From: an uncultured Saprospiraceae bacterium
GTDB lineage: Bacteria > Bacteroidota > Bacteroidia > Chitinophagales > Saprospiraceae
Reading direction: 5' to 3'
NCBI GenBank assembly: GCA_937981555.1
Contig: CALJOK010000012.1
Span: 124,001-188,000 of the forward strand
Length of the DNA stretch: 64,000 nucleotides
Positions 6,282 through 16,173 of this stretch are shown here, piece after piece. Below the pieces are notes generated by a model, which was given only the letters and a program-made list of their open reading frames with translations, searched no databases and was not told where the DNA came from. The position numbers and the translations under genes were made by a program. Positions within the stretch are counted from its first letter, which is position 1. Every line of letters begins with the position of its first letter.

Positions 6282-6517
6282 GAAAAATCAATTTAGGGTC
6301 AAAGAATTAATTTAGGTGAAATATTTGGAGCAGTTATTTTTTTTAGCTACGGGATTAACTATTTTAGAGAGGGCAAGATTAAGTATTTGAGATAAATGAT
6401 TGGGTACATGAAATTAATATTTTATCTCTAAAAAAGTACATTATCAGAAAACCTTCTTATATATTTTCTAATCCAATATATTGATTCTTTAATTTAACTG
6501 GAGAGATTTTACAAACT

Positions 6518-6554
6518 AAAACCCCGCTTTACAAAAATTGTAAAGCGGGGTTTT
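6518..6554. terminator. Strong bidirectional terminator
   Basis: Perfect 17-bp inverted repeat (AAAACCCCGCTTTACAA and its complement) with a 3-base loop, with A-run and T-run on its two sides. It follows the stop codon of lgt on the minus strand. Confidence 0.85.
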
Positions 6555-6580
6555 GATAAAGAAAAATATGATTCTTTAAT

Positions 6581-7768
6581 TTACTCCACAGCAGTTGTTT
6601 TACTTTTTCTCCAAAGAAAAAATCCTAACACAACTCCTAACGTCATCAACATTACCGCTATCAATTCTGCTTGGGTCCAATTGAATGGCAACCAATCATA
6701 ACGATCATTTACTCTCCATGCTTCTATCCAATATCTTTCTATTCCATTAAAAATTAAATAAATACAAAACAGTACTCCTGGAATAGTGATCTTTTTTCTA
6801 ATCCCCCATAAGATTCCGAAAATGGCAAACGATGCTGCGATTTCCCAAATTGGAGTTGCGTAAACTGGTGTTGCTAACTCCATATTATATTGCCATGCAT
6901 AGTCTGCAATTTTAACTCCGTCCATATTGACGTTGTGAGGATAAGTAGATGACCAAACCCAATCAGGCGCCCATGACAACCATCCTGGAGCTTCACTAAA
7001 ATCGTAGTCAGCTGTTTTTACAGGCACTCCCCAATCACCATCTCCTGACAATTGACAACCCATTCGACCAACTCCGTAGGATAGAATTAATCCTGGTGCT
7101 ACAGCATCTGCAAAATGCGGAACAGAAATTTTCTTCCAAGAAATATAAGAAATAACTCCAATCGCACCTCCAATTAATCCACCATAAATAGCTAGTCCAC
7201 TTCCTGAAAAAAGTTGTCCAATTGGATCTGCAAAAAATTGTTGTGGTGTTTCGATAAGTGCAAAAATCTTTGCACCGAGCAAACCTGTTATCGCTGCCAC
7301 AACTGTAATATCACCAGTACGATCACTTGGAAAAATCTTAACAATTTGATCAACTGGCTTTTCTAATTTTTCACTATTCTGTTCCCAATATTTATATCCT
7401 GCAAAAATTAATGCTAAAACAATTCCTCCCAAAATACTTCCTTTGCTAGAAAAAACGGTGCTTGGCATATCAGCTTTAACGGCTTCAAAATTTTGATAGA
7501 TGTATAAAATTTTAAATCCAGCCACAAATCCAATCAATCCATTAATCCCTACATCCATAGGTTTGACAGCTTCACCTACTTTTATTTTTTGTGGGGTAAA
7601 GGTGAAAAGACCTTGCTTTTCTTTTCGTCTCAATTCAGCATATAAATTCCATGCTGCCGACAAAAATGCGAGCGCCATAAACAATCCGAAAGTTTGAAAA
7701 ATCGAAGTCCAATTGTCTGGATCTGTTCCGATTAAGTCATGAAGTAAGTAGGAAAGATTTGGATACAT
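6581..7768 (-). CDS. lgt: Prolipoprotein diacylglyceryl transferase
   Basis: Lgt moves diacylglycerol from phosphatidylglycerol to the lipobox Cys of prelipoproteins in the inner membrane, the first step of lipoprotein maturation. The protein is a polytopic membrane protein with the Lgt signature in the form usual for Bacteroidota, GVGRMGCQLSGDGDWG, with Arg235. At 395 residues it is longer than the enterobacterial enzyme (about 290), mainly through an N-terminal hydrophobic extension (residues 1-80) and a loop between helices. Several genes in this window encode lipoproteins that would be substrates. It stands alone between two terminators. Confidence 0.9.
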   Translation of the reverse strand: MYPNLSYLLHDLIGTDPDNWTSIFQTFGLFMALAFLSAAWNLYAELRRKEKQGLFTFTPQKIKVGEAVKPMDVGINGLIGFVAGFKILYIYQNFEAVKADMPSTVFSSKGSILGGIVLALIFAGYKYWEQNSEKLEKPVDQIVKIFPSDRTGDITVVAAITGLLGAKIFALIETPQQFFADPIGQLFSGSGLAIYGGLIGGAIGVISYISWKKISVPHFADAVAPGLILSYGVGRMGCQLSGDGDWGVPVKTADYDFSEAPGWLSWAPDWVWSSTYPHNVNMDGVKIADYAWQYNMELATPVYATPIWEIAASFAIFGILWGIRKKITIPGVLFCIYLIFNGIERYWIEAWRVNDRYDWLPFNWTQAELIAVMLMTLGVVLGFFLWRKSKTTAVE

Positions 7769-7920
7769 ATTCGTTTTAAATTATTATTTTATTTCATTAA
7801 ATCTTATTCACTTGATTATCAACGCATTAACTTCTTTTTCAGTTGGTCAAATGATTTGACAAAAATAGATAGCTTGTAAAGAAATCAAAGGATTTAAAGC
7901 GTTTATTTTTTCCAAAAAAA

Positions 7921-7955
7921 AATGACAATCAAACATGAATTAATTGATTGTCATT
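7921..7955 (-). terminator. Terminator after mtaB
   Basis: 12-bp stem AATGACAATCAA/TTGATTGTCATT with an 11-base loop. An A-run on the plus strand at 7913-7922 gives a U-tail on the minus strand, just past the mtaB stop. Confidence 0.75.
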
Positions 7956-7978
7956 TTAATGTACTTCGAAAGTACGGA

Positions 7979-9337
7979 CTAATAATCAAAAATTGCTTCA
8001 GGAATATCTGCTAACATCGCTTCAACATTTCCATCTTCGTTGATGTTTTGTAATTGAACTGTTGCAATTTCATTAATCATTTCTGCTTGAAAAGACATTT
8101 CTACTTTTACATAATTATCTGTAAACCCCGTCATTTTCGTTTCATCTCGATGCGCTTCAAAAAGTACATCTCGATAACGACCTAAATATTGTTTGTAAAA
8201 TTTCTCTTTTTTCTTGGCTGATAAATTTCGAAGCATCTCATTTCGTTTTCTTCTTTTTTCCATTGGAATTACTTCTTCCATTTCAAAGGCAGGAGTGTTT
8301 GGTCTTTCCGAATAAGTGAAAACATGCAAATATGAAATATCTAAATTTTCCAAAAAATTAATCGTCTCCAAGAAATCTTCATCTGTCTCGCCAGGGAAAC
8401 CAACAATCACATCTACACCAATGCAAGAATGTGGCATCATAGATTTTATTTTCGCTACTCGCTGAACATATAAATCTCGCTTGTAACGACGACTCATCAT
8501 TTTGAGTTGTTTGTCATTTCCAGATTGCAAAGGCATGTGAAAGTGTGGAACAAATCGCTCAGAGTTTGCTACAAATTCGATGACCTCGTCGGTACATAAA
8601 TTTGGTTCGATAGATGAAATTCTAAACCTTTCAATCTCTTCCACTTTGTCCAACTCCTTGATCAAGTCGATAAACATCGCTTCCTTTTTTGGACGCACTC
8701 CTTCGATCACTTCTGTTCCATTTCCAAAGTCTCCCAAATTCACTCCCGTCAAAACAATTTCCTTCGTGCCTGCTTCGCCAATTTTTTTCGCATTAGCAAT
8801 TACACTTTCGACCGTATCACTTCTGCTTTTACCTCGGGCTAAAGGAATCGTACAAAAAGTACATTTATAATTACAACCATCTTGCACTTTCAAAAATGAT
8901 CGAGTTCGATCTCCAAAAGAAAATGCATTGACAAATTGATTTGCTTCTCTGACATCACTTGCGCGAACCATTCCTTTGTCTGGTGCTTTGCTCAAGTCAT
9001 CAATAAAATCTAAAATTCGAAATTTCTCCGCAGCTCCTAAAACTAAATCTACACCTGGAATCTCAGCAATTTCTTTTGGTTTCAATTGTGCGTAACAACC
9101 AATCACCACCACAAATGCTTCAGGGGAAAGTCGCAATGCTCGACGAACTATTTGTCGACATTTCTTATCTGCAAAGTCCGTTACCGAACAAGTATTGATG
9201 ACGTAAATATTCGCCCCTTCCTCAAATTTCACTTCTGCATATCCCCGATCTTCGAAAGTTCGGCCGATGGCTGAAGTTTCGGAATAATTGAGTTTGCAAC
9301 CTAGTGTGTAAAATGCTACCGTTCTTGGCGTCGCCAT
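7979..9337 (-). CDS. mtaB: tRNA t6A37 methylthiotransferase MtaB
   Basis: Radical-SAM enzyme of the MiaB/RimO/MtaB family. The N-terminal UPF0004 domain has the three cluster cysteines Cys14 (TLGCKLNYSE), Cys50 (NTCSV) and Cys81 (IGCYAQ). The radical-SAM cluster is Cys155-x3-Cys159-x2-Cys162 (GCNYKCTFC), and a TRAM-like C-terminal domain follows. The opening TLGCKLNYSET assigns it to MtaB, which converts t6A to ms2t6A at position 37 of tRNAs reading ANN codons, rather than to MiaB or RimO. The length (452) is normal. Monocistronic. Confidence 0.92.
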   Translation of the reverse strand: MATPRTVAFYTLGCKLNYSETSAIGRTFEDRGYAEVKFEEGANIYVINTCSVTDFADKKCRQIVRRALRLSPEAFVVVIGCYAQLKPKEIAEIPGVDLVLGAAEKFRILDFIDDLSKAPDKGMVRASDVREANQFVNAFSFGDRTRSFLKVQDGCNYKCTFCTIPLARGKSRSDTVESVIANAKKIGEAGTKEIVLTGVNLGDFGNGTEVIEGVRPKKEAMFIDLIKELDKVEEIERFRISSIEPNLCTDEVIEFVANSERFVPHFHMPLQSGNDKQLKMMSRRYKRDLYVQRVAKIKSMMPHSCIGVDVIVGFPGETDEDFLETINFLENLDISYLHVFTYSERPNTPAFEMEEVIPMEKRRKRNEMLRNLSAKKKEKFYKQYLGRYRDVLFEAHRDETKMTGFTDNYVKVEMSFQAEMINEIATVQLQNINEDGNVEAMLADIPEAIFDY

Positions 9338-9677
9338 TTCTTAAATTATTTTTATAAAAAGATGCGCAAAGTTACTGCTTTTTAAAAATATTCAAACCTT
9401 TCTAAAAGGTTTTAAATAAAGACTTAAGAAAAAATAATGGCACGTTATTAGGGCAAACCTCCGAAATGATATTTTCTTACATTTCTTTTCCTGATCCAAT
9501 TACAACCTTTGTTTTTGAATCATGTCTTTAAAATAGAACAATTAAATACGCTAATCTTCCATCTTTTTAAAAAATAAATACGCCAATAAAACTACACCCT
9601 TGTAACCTATGATTTTTTAAGAAGTAATCAGTTTAATTGTTTTCACACACTAATTCTCAATACTAAAATTACACCTA
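9338..9677. other. Divergent intergenic spacer
   Basis: The 340 bases between mtaB (minus) and the DUF5916 gene (plus) should hold both promoters. No gene, repeat or clear TAnnTTTG promoter was found by eye. Confidence 0.5.
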
Positions 9678-12212
9678 ATGAAAAATCTATTGCTAACTGC
9701 ATTTGCAGTCACCTTTCTATTTATATCATTTTCACAAGCTCAAGTCGATTCTTTAGCGACACAAACCAAAAAAGAATTAGCTGCATTTAAGACGCAAACT
9801 CAAATCAAGGTCAATGGAGAGATGGATGAGGTAGATTGGATCAATGCAGAAACAGCTACAGGTTTTACTCAGCTTAATCCTGCTCCAGGAGAAAAAGCAA
9901 GTAATAAAACAGAAGTAAAAGTCATGTACGATAATCAAGCGATTTATATTTCTGCAAAAATGTATACTGATCCTTCAAAAATTTCTAAGCAATTAACGGA
10001 ACGAGATGCACTAAATAATTGTGATTGGTTTGGAATACTTTTGTCTCCTTATCAAGATGGAATCAACGGTTTAGAGTTTATTATTTCAAGTGCAGGTGTT
10101 CAGTTTGATGCTAAACTTTCAACGTTTGGAGAAGATGAAGCTTGGGATGCAGTTTGGAGAGGAGAAACAAAAATAACCGATGATGGCTGGACAGCAGAAG
10201 TTGCCATTCCTTATTCTGCCATTCGTTTTCCAGAGGAAAAAGAACAAGTCTGGGACGTAAATTTTTTCCGCTTTACCAATAGTACTCAAGAAAAAGTTTT
10301 TTGGAGTGAAATAAAACCTACCGTCAATGGCTTCGTCAATCAATCAGGAACATTGACTGGAATTTCAGATATAAAACCTCCTTTCCGATTACAGGCCACT
10401 CCTTTTTTAGCAACTTATGCTCAACATTATAATGACAAAGCAGAAACAAATCCGCAATCTGGATGGGGAAGATCATTCAATGCAGGAATGGATATTAAGT
10501 ATGGATTGAGTGATGCGTTTACTTTAGACATGACTTTGATTCCTGATTTTGGAGAAGCCGTTTCTGATAATCAAGTTTTAAATTTAACTCAGTTTGAAGT
10601 TCGGTTTGATGAGAATCGACAATTTTTCACGGAAGGAACTGAGCTATTTAATAAAGGTGGTTTGTTTTATTCTCGTCGAATTGGTGGTTCGCCAATGCAC
10701 GCTGCGTCTGATTTTTTATTGGATGGGGAAGAGGTGGTGAATGAACCTGGAGTAACACAATTATATAATGCTACCAAAATTTCAGGAAGGACTTCGAAAG
10801 GAACTGGGATTGGTTTTTTCAATGCAGTTTCAGGAGCAACCAATGCAACCTTACGTGCAGAAAACGGAAACGAACGCCAAGTAGAAACGAATCCATTGAC
10901 GAATTATAATGTTATTGCTATTGACCAAAATTTAAAAAACAATTCATTTGTCACTTTGATCAATACTAATGTCGCAAGGAATGGTTCAGATTATGATGCG
11001 AATGCAACTGGTTTGATTTTTAATTTGAGAAATAAAAAAGAATCTTATCGAGTGCGTGGAAATGTAAAAGTAAGTCAACAATTCTTTTCTGATAATAATG
11101 CGTATACTAATCATGTTAATAATTTATTTATTACAGATGAGGACTTAACTGAGTTAACTGACAATCCTGATAAGAAAATTTTATTAGGACATGCTTACAA
11201 TATTGGTGTTTCTAAAATTAGTGGAAATTTTAATTTTGGAACTGGCTATGGAGTAGAAAATCATACTTATGATATTAATGATCTTGGTTTTCTCTACAAT
11301 AATAATGAGCAGAACATGGATCTTTGGTTTGAATATGGTCACTATAAACCTTTTGGGAAATTCAATCGAATGGGTGGAGGATTGTGGACTGGAGTGGAAA
11401 GATTATATAGTCCAAATAAATTTGCCGAACATGGAATCAATCCATATTGGTGGATGCAAACGAAAGGTTTTTGGAATATCAATTTCTTTGGATATACCGA
11501 GCCATTTAAAAATGGGCGAGATTACTTTGAACCACGAACACCAGGTCGATTTGTAAAAGATCCAAGAATGTGGAATACTGGTGTAAACATTGTTTCCGAT
11601 CAACGGAAAAAATTAGTTTGGCACCTTAATACAAATGGAGGGAAAACAATTGATTTATATGAGTCAAATTGGTGGAGTGTGAGCACAATGGGAGAATGGC
11701 GAGCGACTGACCGATTTAACATTAGTTTAGATACTCGAAATATTTTTGATAATAATGATGTCGGCTATGTCGATAATTATGGAACAAATGGTGAAGATAT
11801 TATTCTTGGAAAACGTGATCAAAGAACTGTCATCAACACTTTGCGAGCAGGTTATAGTTTTACCAAAAACATGAATTTAAGTTTCCGACTGAGACATTAT
11901 TGGTCATCAGTAAAATATAATTCCTTCCATAATTTATCAGAAGATGGGGAACTCATTCCAACTAACTATGATAATTTTAATGACTTGAGTTTTAACTTTT
12001 TTAATATTGATATGGTTTATCGATGGAGATTTGCGCCAGGAAGTGATATCTTTTTTGTTTGGAAAAATGCAATTAGTGATGTGAGTGATCACACAGATTT
12101 CATTCAATATGATTATCGAAAAGGAGCAAGTCGTTTAGGTGAGTTTCCTCAAAGCAATAGCTTCTCGTTGAAGGTAGTTTACTTCTTAGATTATTTATCA
12201 TTGACTAAATAA
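9678..12212 (+). CDS. DUF5916 protein with CBM9-like N-terminus
   Basis: An 844-residue secreted or outer-membrane protein. Signal peptide 1-21 (ends SQAQV). Residues about 35-235 form a carbohydrate-binding family-9-like beta sandwich, starting with IKVNGEMDEVDW and containing AIYISAKMYTDPS. The rest is DUF5916: repeated amphipathic beta strands (for example FRLRHYWSSVKYNSF) ending in an aromatic/basic C-terminus typical of outer-membrane barrels. Family function is not established; members are common in Bacteroidota and often lie next to peptidases or TonB systems, but here the gene stands alone. The start is chosen because it gives a clean signal peptide. Confidence 0.88.
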   Translation: MKNLLLTAFAVTFLFISFSQAQVDSLATQTKKELAAFKTQTQIKVNGEMDEVDWINAETATGFTQLNPAPGEKASNKTEVKVMYDNQAIYISAKMYTDPSKISKQLTERDALNNCDWFGILLSPYQDGINGLEFIISSAGVQFDAKLSTFGEDEAWDAVWRGETKITDDGWTAEVAIPYSAIRFPEEKEQVWDVNFFRFTNSTQEKVFWSEIKPTVNGFVNQSGTLTGISDIKPPFRLQATPFLATYAQHYNDKAETNPQSGWGRSFNAGMDIKYGLSDAFTLDMTLIPDFGEAVSDNQVLNLTQFEVRFDENRQFFTEGTELFNKGGLFYSRRIGGSPMHAASDFLLDGEEVVNEPGVTQLYNATKISGRTSKGTGIGFFNAVSGATNATLRAENGNERQVETNPLTNYNVIAIDQNLKNNSFVTLINTNVARNGSDYDANATGLIFNLRNKKESYRVRGNVKVSQQFFSDNNAYTNHVNNLFITDEDLTELTDNPDKKILLGHAYNIGVSKISGNFNFGTGYGVENHTYDINDLGFLYNNNEQNMDLWFEYGHYKPFGKFNRMGGGLWTGVERLYSPNKFAEHGINPYWWMQTKGFWNINFFGYTEPFKNGRDYFEPRTPGRFVKDPRMWNTGVNIVSDQRKKLVWHLNTNGGKTIDLYESNWWSVSTMGEWRATDRFNISLDTRNIFDNNDVGYVDNYGTNGEDIILGKRDQRTVINTLRAGYSFTKNMNLSFRLRHYWSSVKYNSFHNLSEDGELIPTNYDNFNDLSFNFFNIDMVYRWRFAPGSDIFFVWKNAISDVSDHTDFIQYDYRKGASRLGEFPQSNSFSLKVVYFLDYLSLTK

Positions 12213-12241
12213 TTAGAACTTAAAAAATAAAAAAATGAGTC

Positions 12242-12280
12242 ATCCCGAATTTCTAATAGATTAGAAATTCGGGATTTCTT
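12242..12280 (+). terminator. Terminator after DUF5916 gene
   Basis: 15-bp perfect stem ATCCCGAATTTCTAA/TTAGAAATTCGGGAT with a 4-base loop and a T-rich tail. Nearly the same stem occurs again at 13164-13196. Confidence 0.85.
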
Positions 12281-12535
12281 TTTAGGATTTCACCTTATGA
12301 CTTCATCTCTAAGAAACTAAATTAGACTTTCTCACAATTATACTTCTAAAAATATTACCCATCAGGTAGGGGATAATCAAATTATCATTGTCTTGTTAGC
12401 CTACTTAGGCAATCAGATTTTTTAATCAAATTTTTATTCCTGAGTCTATAAAATAACTTATTTCAATCAAATCTAATTTCTTAATTGATTCAACTCAATA
12501 GTTGTTTCATTAAGAGATCTTTAAAAAATTATCCT
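12281..12535. other. Spacer before lipoprotein gene
   Basis: AT-rich spacer of about 255 bases. Nothing recognised apart from the likely promoter region of the following gene. Confidence 0.4.
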
Positions 12536-13063
12536 ATGAAAAAGATAGCAAGAGCATCATTTTTTTATCTGTCTTTACTCTCCATTTCTATTTTGATTCA
12601 AAGCTGTTGTACAGAAACTTTCACTATTGTAGGTAGTGGTCAAATCCAAGCATACACCCTTGACTATGCTAAGATTGATACTGTTTCTGGAGAATTTATG
12701 TTAGTTAATAATACTGAAGTAAAAATAGGTGGTCTCCAAAACATGGGTATTATATCTTCATCTATGGCAACATCTTGTGTTGAAAGTTTTGTGAATACTA
12801 TTCCTACTGAAGCAGTAAATATTACTTGTAATCAAGATTTTACTTTTGATGGAAATGTTGTTTCTGCAGGAACAGATTTTTCAACTTTTGCAGAATTACA
12901 AATAGAGTCAACATCATACTCTGGAGATGTATCAATCAAATTCTTAACTACTTTTTTAGACAAAGCAACATTCGACAAAGCAGATCATGTATTTAAAGTA
13001 AACATGAAAACCGATAATGATTTAGCATTGGAAAATGAAATTTCAGTATTTATAGATTTGTAA
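12536..13063 (+). CDS. Putative lipoprotein of unknown function
   Basis: 175 residues from an ATG at 12536. The frame is open to 12485, but the internal start gives a clean lipoprotein signal: basic MKKIARAS, a hydrophobic core, and a lipobox-like LIQSCC with Cys24. The mature part is mostly beta-strand, Thr/Ser-rich, with two further cysteines (in TSCVES and ITCNQD), which suggests a disulphide and a small extracytoplasmic fold. No family recognised. It ends before a terminator shared with the convergent rmlA, so it is a single-gene unit. Confidence 0.75.
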   Translation: MKKIARASFFYLSLLSISILIQSCCTETFTIVGSGQIQAYTLDYAKIDTVSGEFMLVNNTEVKIGGLQNMGIISSSMATSCVESFVNTIPTEAVNITCNQDFTFDGNVVSAGTDFSTFAELQIESTSYSGDVSIKFLTTFLDKATFDKADHVFKVNMKTDNDLALENEISVFIDL

Positions 13064-13163
13064 AAAACATTGATTATGTACTCTTTACAATAATCACAAT
13101 GATTAAAAAGTAAATTAAAAGTGTGGTTATTTAGTAATTTGTCTTATCAAAAAATTAAAAAAA

Positions 13164-13196
13164 ATCCCGAATTTCTAATCAATAGAAATTCGGGAT
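13164..13196. terminator. Convergent terminator
   Basis: 13-bp stem ATCCCGAATTTCT/AGAAATTCGGGAT between the lipoprotein gene (plus) and rmlA (minus), preceded by an A-run. Its stem nearly duplicates the terminator at 12242. Confidence 0.75.
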
Positions 13197-13223
13197 AATT
13201 AATGTTTGTTTATATTAAAAAAA

Positions 13224-14084
13224 CTATTTCAACAAACGAAGTAGATATTCTCCATATCCGCTTTTGATATATTTTTGACCCAATTTTTCCAATTGTACAT
13301 CATCGATGAATCCCATGTTCCAGGCGATTTCTTCGATACATCCAATTTTCAAACCTTGACGATCTTCGATCACTTCAATAAATTGTCCTGCTTGAACTAG
13401 CGACTTATGCGTACCTGTATCTAACCAAGCAACTCCTCGACTCAACACGCCCACTTGCAATTTCCCTTGCTCTAAATAATATTTATTGACATCAGTAATT
13501 TCATATTCTCCTCTTGGACTTGGCTTTAAATTCTTCGCCACTTCAACTACTGAGTTATCATAAAAATACAAACCTGGAACAGCATAATTTGATTTTGGCT
13601 TTTCAGGTTTTTCCTCAATCGAAAGTGCTTTTAAATTTTCATCAAATTCAACTACTCCATATCTTTCTGGATCAGCTACTTGGTAAGCAAACACAACTCC
13701 ACCTGTTGGGTTAGCGCTCGCTTGCAATAATTCCCGCAATCCATTTCCATAAAAAATGTTATCTCCTAAAACTAAAGCGACACTATCACCTCCAATAAAA
13801 TCTTCCCCTAAGACAAATGCTTGCGCCAAACCATTTGGGTCGTACTGAGGAATGTAAGTAAATTTACATCCGATTTCGCTACCGTCTTTGAGTAATTTTT
13901 CAAAATTGGGTAAGTCATGCGGAGTAGAAATAATCGCAATATCTCGAATACCTGCTTGCATTAAAATCGACAACGGATAATAAATCATCGGCTTGTCATA
14001 GACTGGCATTAATTGTTTACTAACTGCGAGGGTAAGTGGATAAAGTCGAGTACCTAATCCACCTGCAAGGATAATTCCTTTCAT
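13224..14084 (-). CDS. rmlA: Glucose-1-phosphate thymidylyltransferase
   Basis: RmlA/RfbA couples glucose-1-phosphate and dTTP to dTDP-glucose, the first step towards dTDP-L-rhamnose and related surface sugars. The N-terminus [18 protein letters not shown] is the nucleotide-binding signature. [16 protein letters not shown] and the metal-binding/active-site region [10 protein letters not shown] are all present; full length at 286 residues. rmlB, rmlC and rmlD are not in the window, so it is not in a rhamnose operon here. About 300 bases of gene-free sequence precede its start. Confidence 0.95.
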   Translation of the reverse strand: MKGIILAGGLGTRLYPLTLAVSKQLMPVYDKPMIYYPLSILMQAGIRDIAIISTPHDLPNFEKLLKDGSEIGCKFTYIPQYDPNGLAQAFVLGEDFIGGDSVALVLGDNIFYGNGLRELLQASANPTGGVVFAYQVADPERYGVVEFDENLKALSIEEKPEKPKSNYAVPGLYFYDNSVVEVAKNLKPSPRGEYEITDVNKYYLEQGKLQVGVLSRGVAWLDTGTHKSLVQAGQFIEVIEDRQGLKIGCIEEIAWNMGFIDDVQLEKLGQKYIKSGYGEYLLRLLK

Positions 14085-14391
14085 AATAATAATTTTTCTG
14101 TTTCACGGATTAATAAAATGATAACAATAAATCGCTATTTTAAACAAAGGCGTCATTAGCGCTTTAAGAGCAAAAATCACTCTACTAAGCTCCATTAAAA
14201 TAAAGTCTATACTATATAACTCAATTATCGTTACTAAGTTTCACGCAAAAATAGTCTCATTTTTAAGGAAATAAGAAAAATAGGAAAGGAATTTTGGCAG
14301 GTTGTTTTTAATACCTAGTTGGTAAGTAACAATTTTCAGTAGGCAGTTAAGTAGATTACTTAATATTAACTGCCTACTGAAAACGAATGTT
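14085..14391. other. Spacer upstream of rmlA
   Basis: 307 bases containing the terminator of the response-regulator gene (14333-14383); otherwise no recognised element. The rmlA promoter should lie here. Confidence 0.45.
14333..14383 (-). terminator. Terminator after response regulator
   Basis: An 18-bp perfect stem (TTTTCAGTAGGCAGTTAA and its complement) with a 15-base loop, 9 bases past the stop codon of the minus-strand response-regulator gene. Confidence 0.8.
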
Positions 14392-14775
14392 CTAGCTAGT
14401 AGCTAATTCCATTTCTTGGAAAACCATCTTGATTCGAAGAACCAACTCGGAAGGCTTGAATGGTTTTGAAATAAAATCAGTCGCACCTAATCTAAATGCT
14501 TCTAAAACAGTATCATCATTTCCCATCGCTGAAATCATAATGATTGGCAATTGGCTTTTCATCTTTTTTCGAACAAAAGTAATGAGTTCTAAACCTGAAA
14601 CTTGAGGCATCATAATATCTGCTACAATTAAATCAGGAGATTCTGTTTTTATTTTGGTCAAAGCTTCTTTTCCATCTTTGGCCAAAATAATTTCAAATCC
14701 TTGTTTTTTTAATCGAAACGCTAAAGAAGTCAATAAGATTTCCTCATCTTCACAAACTAAAATTTTCATGGGCAA
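14392..14775 (-). CDS. Single-domain response regulator
   Basis: 127-residue CheY-like receiver with no output domain. The acidic pair is in VCEDEEIL, the phospho-acceptor Asp in VADIMMP (about residue 53), the switch Ser in IMISAMG, and the conserved Lys in FISKPFKPSE. Such stand-alone receivers pass phosphate between kinases or bind partner proteins. No kinase is adjacent; the nearest, at 3468-6281, already has its own receiver. The divergent Crp-like gene 120 bases away may or may not be related. Confidence 0.92.
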   Translation of the reverse strand: MPMKILVCEDEEILLTSLAFRLKKQGFEIILAKDGKEALTKIKTESPDLIVADIMMPQVSGLELITFVRKKMKSQLPIIMISAMGNDDTVLEAFRLGATDFISKPFKPSELVLRIKMVFQEMELATS

Positions 14776-14894
14776 TCGGTCTTTAAATATTAAAAAAAAA
14801 TGAATATTATTTTTATAAAATGTAAATATATAGGAAAAAAATGATATTTGTTTAAATTTTATTTATCTGGTTACTGTTAAACACTTTTTGTAAA

Positions 14895-15461
14895 ATGCTT
14901 TTAGAATTTTTAAAAAACAATTTGAATTTACCAGACGAAGTTTGCGAAGTATTACTTGCTTCTTGGCAATACTCAAAGGAATTAAATCGAGGTGATTTTT
15001 TGATTCAAACTAATCAAGTCGAACAATATTTATATTTTATTGAAGAAGGTACCGTTGGGATCTTTTATCCCAACGAAGACCAAAATCAATGTGTGGGATT
15101 TGGATATTCACCTTCCGTCATTTGTTCTTTTCCTTCTTTTGTAAAAAAACTTCCGTCGGAATATTTTATTCAAACGTTGAGTAAAACTAAAGTCGTTGGT
15201 ATTTCCAGAAATGACTTTTATCGACACATGGAAAATATTCCAAGTCTTGAACGGTTGTGGAGAAAGATGTTGGAAGAAGCACTTTTGGGAAGAATCGAAA
15301 GAGAAATTGATTTGCTAACGATCGCTCCGCAAACTCGAATTCAACGATTGCTGAATCGAAGTCCGCACATCTTCCAGATCGTTCCGCTTAAATATATTGC
15401 GTCTTATCTGCGCATGACTCCTGAAACTTTAAGTCGAAATATGAAAAATACAAAATCTTGA
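14895..15461 (+). CDS. Crp/Fnr-family transcriptional regulator
   Basis: 188 residues. The N-terminal cyclic-nucleotide-binding-like jelly roll (1-115) includes YLYFIEEGTVGIFYP, and the C-terminal winged helix (about 140-188) ends with YIASYLRMTPETLSRNMKN, the usual recognition helix of this group. The Arg/Glu cAMP-binding cassette is not conserved, so the ligand is unknown; small Crp-like proteins of this sort are common in Bacteroidota. About 40 bases separate it from the DinB-family gene, and the two may be co-transcribed. Confidence 0.88.
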   Translation: MLLEFLKNNLNLPDEVCEVLLASWQYSKELNRGDFLIQTNQVEQYLYFIEEGTVGIFYPNEDQNQCVGFGYSPSVICSFPSFVKKLPSEYFIQTLSKTKVVGISRNDFYRHMENIPSLERLWRKMLEEALLGRIEREIDLLTIAPQTRIQRLLNRSPHIFQIVPLKYIASYLRMTPETLSRNMKNTKS

Positions 15462-15513
15462 TTTCAATCAAGGTTTTGTATTTTATGAAGTTTTATCTTT
15501 GAAAAAAAAACAG

Positions 15514-16077
15514 ATGACAGCTCAAGATTTAATCTTAAAATTACAAAATGACGTTCAACAAATTATTGAAACTACGGAACAAGAAATATTGCCTCTTGAT
15601 TCAACGATAGTTCAATGGAAAGAAAATGCTGATTCATGGAGTGTTTTAGAATGCTACGAACACCTCAATATTTACAATCGATTTTATAACGATCAATTGG
15701 AAAAAGCTCTCGCTCAATCCTCATCACCTCAATCTTTCAAATCAGGTTGGCTTGGAAATTATTTTACAAAATTGATTGCGCCATCTAATGAAAAACCAAT
15801 CAAAACAATGAAACATGTTGATCCAAAAGGATCAACTTTAACCTTCGAAGTAGTCGAAGAATTTCTCGGACATCAACGGAAGCTATTACAACTTTTAAAT
15901 CTCGCCAAAAGCAATAATTTAAATCCAAGAAAGATTAGTGTCGAGTTTTTTAAACTTTTAAAAATAAAAATTGGGGATGGTTTTCGATTTGTAGTGGCAC
16001 ATGAACAACGACATATTCAACAAGTTTTAAGGACGAAAAAAATGGCTATTTCATTTTTGGAAAAAGAAATTAGTTAG
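15514..16077 (+). CDS. DinB-family protein
   Basis: 187 residues from ATG at 15514; a TTG at 15499 is an alternative start. DinB/YfiT-like four-helix bundle: WSVLECYEHLNIYNRF contains the first metal-ligand His, and VAHEQRHIQQVLRTKK the pair near the C-terminus. Members are putative metal-dependent thiol or stress enzymes, often with bacillithiol or mycothiol; the substrate here is unknown. It follows a Crp-like regulator and ends at a convergent terminator. Confidence 0.85.
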   Translation: MTAQDLILKLQNDVQQIIETTEQEILPLDSTIVQWKENADSWSVLECYEHLNIYNRFYNDQLEKALAQSSSPQSFKSGWLGNYFTKLIAPSNEKPIKTMKHVDPKGSTLTFEVVEEFLGHQRKLLQLLNLAKSNNLNPRKISVEFFKLLKIKIGDGFRFVVAHEQRHIQQVLRTKKMAISFLEKEIS

Positions 16078-16112
16078 TCAGAATCACTCCTTATATATTT
16101 TCCTTTTAAAAC

Positions 16113-16150
16113 AAAAACGCCTACTTCAAAAAAAATGAAGTAGGCGTTTT
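16113..16150. terminator. Convergent terminator DinB/ilvA
   Basis: 15-bp stem AAAACGCCTACTTCA/TGAAGTAGGCGTTTT with A- and T-runs on both sides, serving the DinB gene and the end of the ilv operon. Confidence 0.85.
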
Positions 16151-16173
16151 GGTTTAATTCTCTAAATGAAAAA

